Assembly: GCA_019421525.1 (NCBI GenBank) | Contig: JAHZFC010000042.1 | Span: 1 to 14,298 of the forward strand | Source: Clostridiales bacterium | Lineage (GTDB): Bacteria; Bacillota; Clostridia; Oscillospirales; Oscillospiraceae | Reading direction: 5' to 3' | DNA: 14,298 nt | Shown here: positions 11,881 to 14,298 of the stretch, in pieces | Layout of the letters: each line of letters starts with the position of its first letter | Position numbering within the stretch: position 1 is the stretch's first letter | Translations under genes and position numbers: made by a program | Notes under the pieces: generated by a model | Database searches by the model: none | What the model was told of the DNA's origin: nothing | Seen by the model: only the letters and a program-made list of their open reading frames with translations

Positions 11881-13113
11881 ATGACAGTAGGTCAACGTAT
11901 CGCCCAGAAGCGCAAGGAACTGGGCCTGTCCCAGGAGGCACTGGGAGAGCAGCTGGGAGTGTCCCGCCAGTCCATCTACAAATGGGAGTCGGACACTGTG
12001 CTGCCCGAGGTGGAAAAGCTCATTGCCCTGAGCCGGCTGTTCTCTGTCTCCGTGGGCTGGCTGCTGGGGGAGGAGGACGCTGAAACGGGAGAGGAGGGCC
12101 AGGCCCCGGAGCTCACCGACACCCAGCTGGCCATGGTCCGGGAGATCGTGGACCAATATCTGACCGCCCGGGAGGCGGCCCAGCCGCCCCGGCGGGGCGT
12201 GCTTCGGGTGTCCACCATCCTGGTGGCGGTCGCCCTGATCTTTGCCCTGTGCGGGGTGGTCAATCAGATGCTCCAGTCCGAGGAGGACTATCAGGCCATG
12301 CTCGACCATGTGAATACGGTCTATAAGTCCCTGAACATCAGCATCGACGCTGTGGCGGACGAGATGGACGAGAAGTTCCGGCAGAACAACAGCCTGACGG
12401 TGGACTACCAGACCCAGCACCTGTCCACCGACATCGAGGCCAACACCGCCACCTTCCGGCTCTATGCCATCCCCAAGACCTTTGTGCCGGGGATGACCGC
12501 CGTGTTCCAGGCCCGCAGCCGGGAGGATGTGGTGGAGCTGACTGCGGAGCCCGACGGGGAGGGCGCCTTTTCCGGCACGATCACCTGCCCCCTCAGCGAC
12601 GACATCTCCCTGTTCGTGACCTTTGTCACGGGGGAGACGGAGCAGACCCAGCTGCTGGAGGAGTACGACACCCTGTATACCGATACCTTCCCCACCTTTA
12701 CCTTTTCGCAAAACGCCACCTATGCCTTCTCGCTGGATGGGGAGGATGGTGTGCTCTCCCCATCCAAGGGGAACCAGGGGCTGATGATCACACCGGGGAG
12801 GGGTGCCGCATCGATCGAGAAAATGGATATCCGGGTGGGGCTGTTCCGGGACGGAGAGCTGGTGCTGTGGTATGAAAAGGAATTTGCTATGAACGCGACC
12901 CGGTCACAAATGATCCCCTATTGGAATTTACCTGAAAAGGTGTTGTTGGGCCCTGGCCATGAGTATACCCAGGTGGTGATCTACACCGATGAGCATGGCC
13001 GGCAGTTGGTCATCGTTCCGGAAGGGATAAGATATCACACAGATAGCGGACTATGGATGCGTTCCGGCGGCTTCAGTGATTACAGCAGCTGCGTGGACGA
13101 TTGGAAATTTTAG
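11881..13113 (+). CDS. XRE-family regulator with transmembrane helix and outer domain
   Basis: This 410-residue protein has a Cro/C1-type helix-turn-helix at about 3-57 (QRIAQKRKELGLSQEALGEQ, VSRQSIYKWES) and a linker rich in E and T. One membrane helix follows at about 108-127 (VLRVSTILVAVALIFALCGV), then about 280 residues with no further hydrophobic segment, presumably outside the cell. The outer part is beta-rich and not recognised. Soluble XRE regulators are common. Membrane-anchored ones of this plan occur in Clostridia, but their signals are mostly unknown. The start at 11881 has AGGAGG (11867-11872) at 8-nt spacing; the frame is open upstream to 11617 without a plausible start. It is divergent from the GH13 gene and may control it, or may respond to cell-envelope or sugar signals. 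A strong terminator follows. Confidence 0.8.
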   Translation: MTVGQRIAQKRKELGLSQEALGEQLGVSRQSIYKWESDTVLPEVEKLIALSRLFSVSVGWLLGEEDAETGEEGQAPELTDTQLAMVREIVDQYLTAREAAQPPRRGVLRVSTILVAVALIFALCGVVNQMLQSEEDYQAMLDHVNTVYKSLNISIDAVADEMDEKFRQNNSLTVDYQTQHLSTDIEANTATFRLYAIPKTFVPGMTAVFQARSREDVVELTAEPDGEGAFSGTITCPLSDDISLFVTFVTGETEQTQLLEEYDTLYTDTFPTFTFSQNATYAFSLDGEDGVLSPSKGNQGLMITPGRGAASIEKMDIRVGLFRDGELVLWYEKEFAMNATRSQMIPYWNLPEKVLLGPGHEYTQVVIYTDEHGRQLVIVPEGIRYHTDSGLWMRSGGFSDYSSCVDDWKF

Positions 13114-13129
13114 CATATGACTGACAGGT

Positions 13130-13170
13130 CGGCCCGCCGGGGAATACTACCCGGCGGGCCGGATATTTTT
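13130..13170 (+). terminator. Intrinsic terminator after the XRE gene
   Basis: An 11-bp perfect stem GGCCCGCCGGG/CCCGGCGGGCC (13131-13141/13150-13160), extended by C-G, has an 8-nt loop. GGATATTTTT follows, with a five-T run at the end. It separates the XRE transcript from pyrG. Confidence 0.88.
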
Positions 13171-13205
13171 GTGGAATTTCCCACCGTTCAGGGCCATCCC
13201 TCCCC

Positions 13206-13234
13206 TTGACTTACACCGGAAGGGAACGTAAAAT
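13206..13234 (+). promoter_or_regulatory. Promoter of pyrG
   Basis: TTGACT (5 of 6) and TAAAAT (5 of 6) are separated by exactly 17 bp, with an A/T-rich stretch after the -10. Transcription should start near 13241, leaving a leader of about 90 nt. That leader can pair GACAGG (13267-13272) with CCTGTC (13308-13313) just before the ribosome binding site. The GGGC start used for reiterative-transcription control of pyrG in Bacillus is not evident. Confidence 0.75.
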
Positions 13235-13330
13235 AATAAGGTTATTTGATCTGTCATATCGAAACAGACAGGGCCGGGCAAGGACGTCCGGGCGCGAAGA
13301 GGCCATGCCTGTCCAGAGGGAGGAAGTTAC

Positions 13331-14298
13331 ATGGCAACTGGCACGAAATTTGTCTTTGTCACCGGCGGCGTGGTGTCCGGCCTGGGCAAGGGGATCACCG
13401 CCGCGTCCCTGGGCCGCCTGCTCAAGCAGCGGGGCCTGCGGGTGCGGGTACAGAAGCTGGATCCCTATCTCAATGTGGACCCCGGCACCATGAGCCCCTA
13501 CCAGCACGGGGAGGTCTTCGTCACCGACGACGGCGCGGAGACCGACCTGGACCTGGGCCACTACGAGCGGTTCATCGACGAGAACCTGACCTTCAACTCC
13601 TCGGTGTCCTCGGGCAAGGTGTACTGGAACGTCCTGAACCGGGAGCGGGCTGGGGACTATCTGGGGGCCACGGTGCAGATCATCCCCCACATCACCAATG
13701 AGATCAAGCGCAACATCTACTCCCTGGAGGGGGAGGACACCGACGTGGCCATCGTGGAGATCGGCGGCACCGTGGGAGACATCGAGTCCCAGCCCTTCCT
13801 GGAGGCCATCCGCCAGGTGGCCGCCGAGCGGGGGCGGCAGAACGTGATGTTCATCCACGTGTCCCTCATCGTGTCCATCCCCGGCTCCGGCGAGCTCAAG
13901 AGCAAGCCCACCCAGCACTCCGCCAAGGAGCTTCTGAGCCTGGGCATCCAGCCCGACGTGATCATGTGCCGCAGCGACGCGCCCATCCCCAGGGATATCC
14001 TGGAGATCTCCCTGTTCTGCAACATCCCGGTGGACCACGCCATCCCCAACCTCACCGCCCCCATCCTCTACGAGGTGCCACTGATGCTGGAGCGGGAGGG
14101 GCTGGCCGACGTGGTGGTGCGCCGGCTTGGCCTCATCTGCCACGCCCCCGACCTGACCGAGTGGGCCACCATGGTCCACCGGGCCAAGAATGTCCACGGG
14201 ACGGTCACCATCGCCCTGGTGGGCAAGTATGTGGCCCTCCATGACGCCTACCTGTCCGTGGTGGAGGCCCTCACCCACGGCGGCATCGAGAACGACGT
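13331..14298 (+). CDS. pyrG: CTP synthase, N-terminal part (runs off the window)
   Basis: CTP synthase makes CTP from UTP, glutamine and ATP in the cytoplasm. About 322 residues are present of a usual 530-550. They cover the whole synthetase domain and the start of the glutamine amidotransferase domain. Visible marks are FVFVTGGVVSGLGKGITAAS (7-26, ATP-binding loop), KLDPYLNVDPGTMSPYQHGE, DDGAETDLDLGHYERF, GGTVGDIESQPFLEAIRQ, KSKPTQHSAKEL, and VGKYVALHDAYLSVVEAL leading into the second domain. The ATG at 13331 follows GGGAGGAAG. One oddity: the usual L-V/I-P-Y before GELKTKPTQ reads L-I-V-S here, and KTKPTQ reads KSKPTQ. The frame is open to the last base, so the 3' end lies beyond the window. 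Confidence 0.96.
   Translation, partial: MATGTKFVFVTGGVVSGLGKGITAASLGRLLKQRGLRVRVQKLDPYLNVDPGTMSPYQHGEVFVTDDGAETDLDLGHYERFIDENLTFNSSVSSGKVYWNVLNRERAGDYLGATVQIIPHITNEIKRNIYSLEGEDTDVAIVEIGGTVGDIESQPFLEAIRQVAAERGRQNVMFIHVSLIVSIPGSGELKSKPTQHSAKELLSLGIQPDVIMCRSDAPIPRDILEISLFCNIPVDHAIPNLTAPILYEVPLMLEREGLADVVVRRLGLICHAPDLTEWATMVHRAKNVHGTVTIALVGKYVALHDAYLSVVEALTHGGIEND

Overview
The window reads as GC-rich chromosomal DNA of a gut-type Firmicute, most likely Oscillospiraceae in the broad sense (Flavonifractor / Intestinimonas / Lawsonibacter-like). This rests on strong AGGAGG ribosome binding sites, a Tex protein, a perfect CIRCE operator, a TSCPD-domain protein, C_GCAxxG_C_C and HdeD-like membrane proteins, and intergenic double-hairpin repeats that I associate with such genomes. 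The assignment is an inference from style and gene content. I could not search a database. No tRNA, rRNA, CRISPR array, transposase or phage gene is visible.

Layout. 1-219 is a repeat-rich leader that begins inside a repeat copy. 220-2805 carries a cysteine-rich C_GCAxxG_C_C protein and the Tex S1 RNA-binding protein, probably co-transcribed. 2806-3512 is about 700 bp without a gene. It holds an inverted copy of the opening repeat, two more hairpin modules and a structured unexplained stretch. 3513-4535 is an AlkZ/HTH_42-type winged-helix protein. 4606-7610 holds two tandem paralogues that fuse a MerR DNA-binding domain to an RDD membrane domain and an extracytoplasmic domain. Each has its own promoter with a 19-bp spacer. 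The second overlaps a small zincin-like metallopeptidase gene, which is followed by a TSCPD protein and a strong terminator. 8417-9538 is a sigma-70-family (ECF-like) factor with a membrane partner gene broken by a frameshift. 9584-9610 is a perfect CIRCE element upstream of an HdeD/DUF308 membrane protein. 10299-11612 (minus strand) is a cytoplasmic GH13 amylase-type enzyme. It is transcribed divergently from an XRE regulator that has one transmembrane helix and a large outer domain (11881-13113). The window ends inside pyrG (CTP synthase), which has a clear promoter.

Theme. Apart from housekeeping genes (tex, pyrG), the window is rich in envelope sensing: two MerR-RDD fusions, one XRE-TM-sensor fusion, one sigma factor with a membrane partner, and a heat-shock operator in front of a membrane stress protein. 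The best candidates for something undescribed are the tandem MerR-RDD membrane regulators with their dyad-containing 19-bp-spacer promoters, and the covarying double-hairpin repeat found at three places between 81 and 3469.
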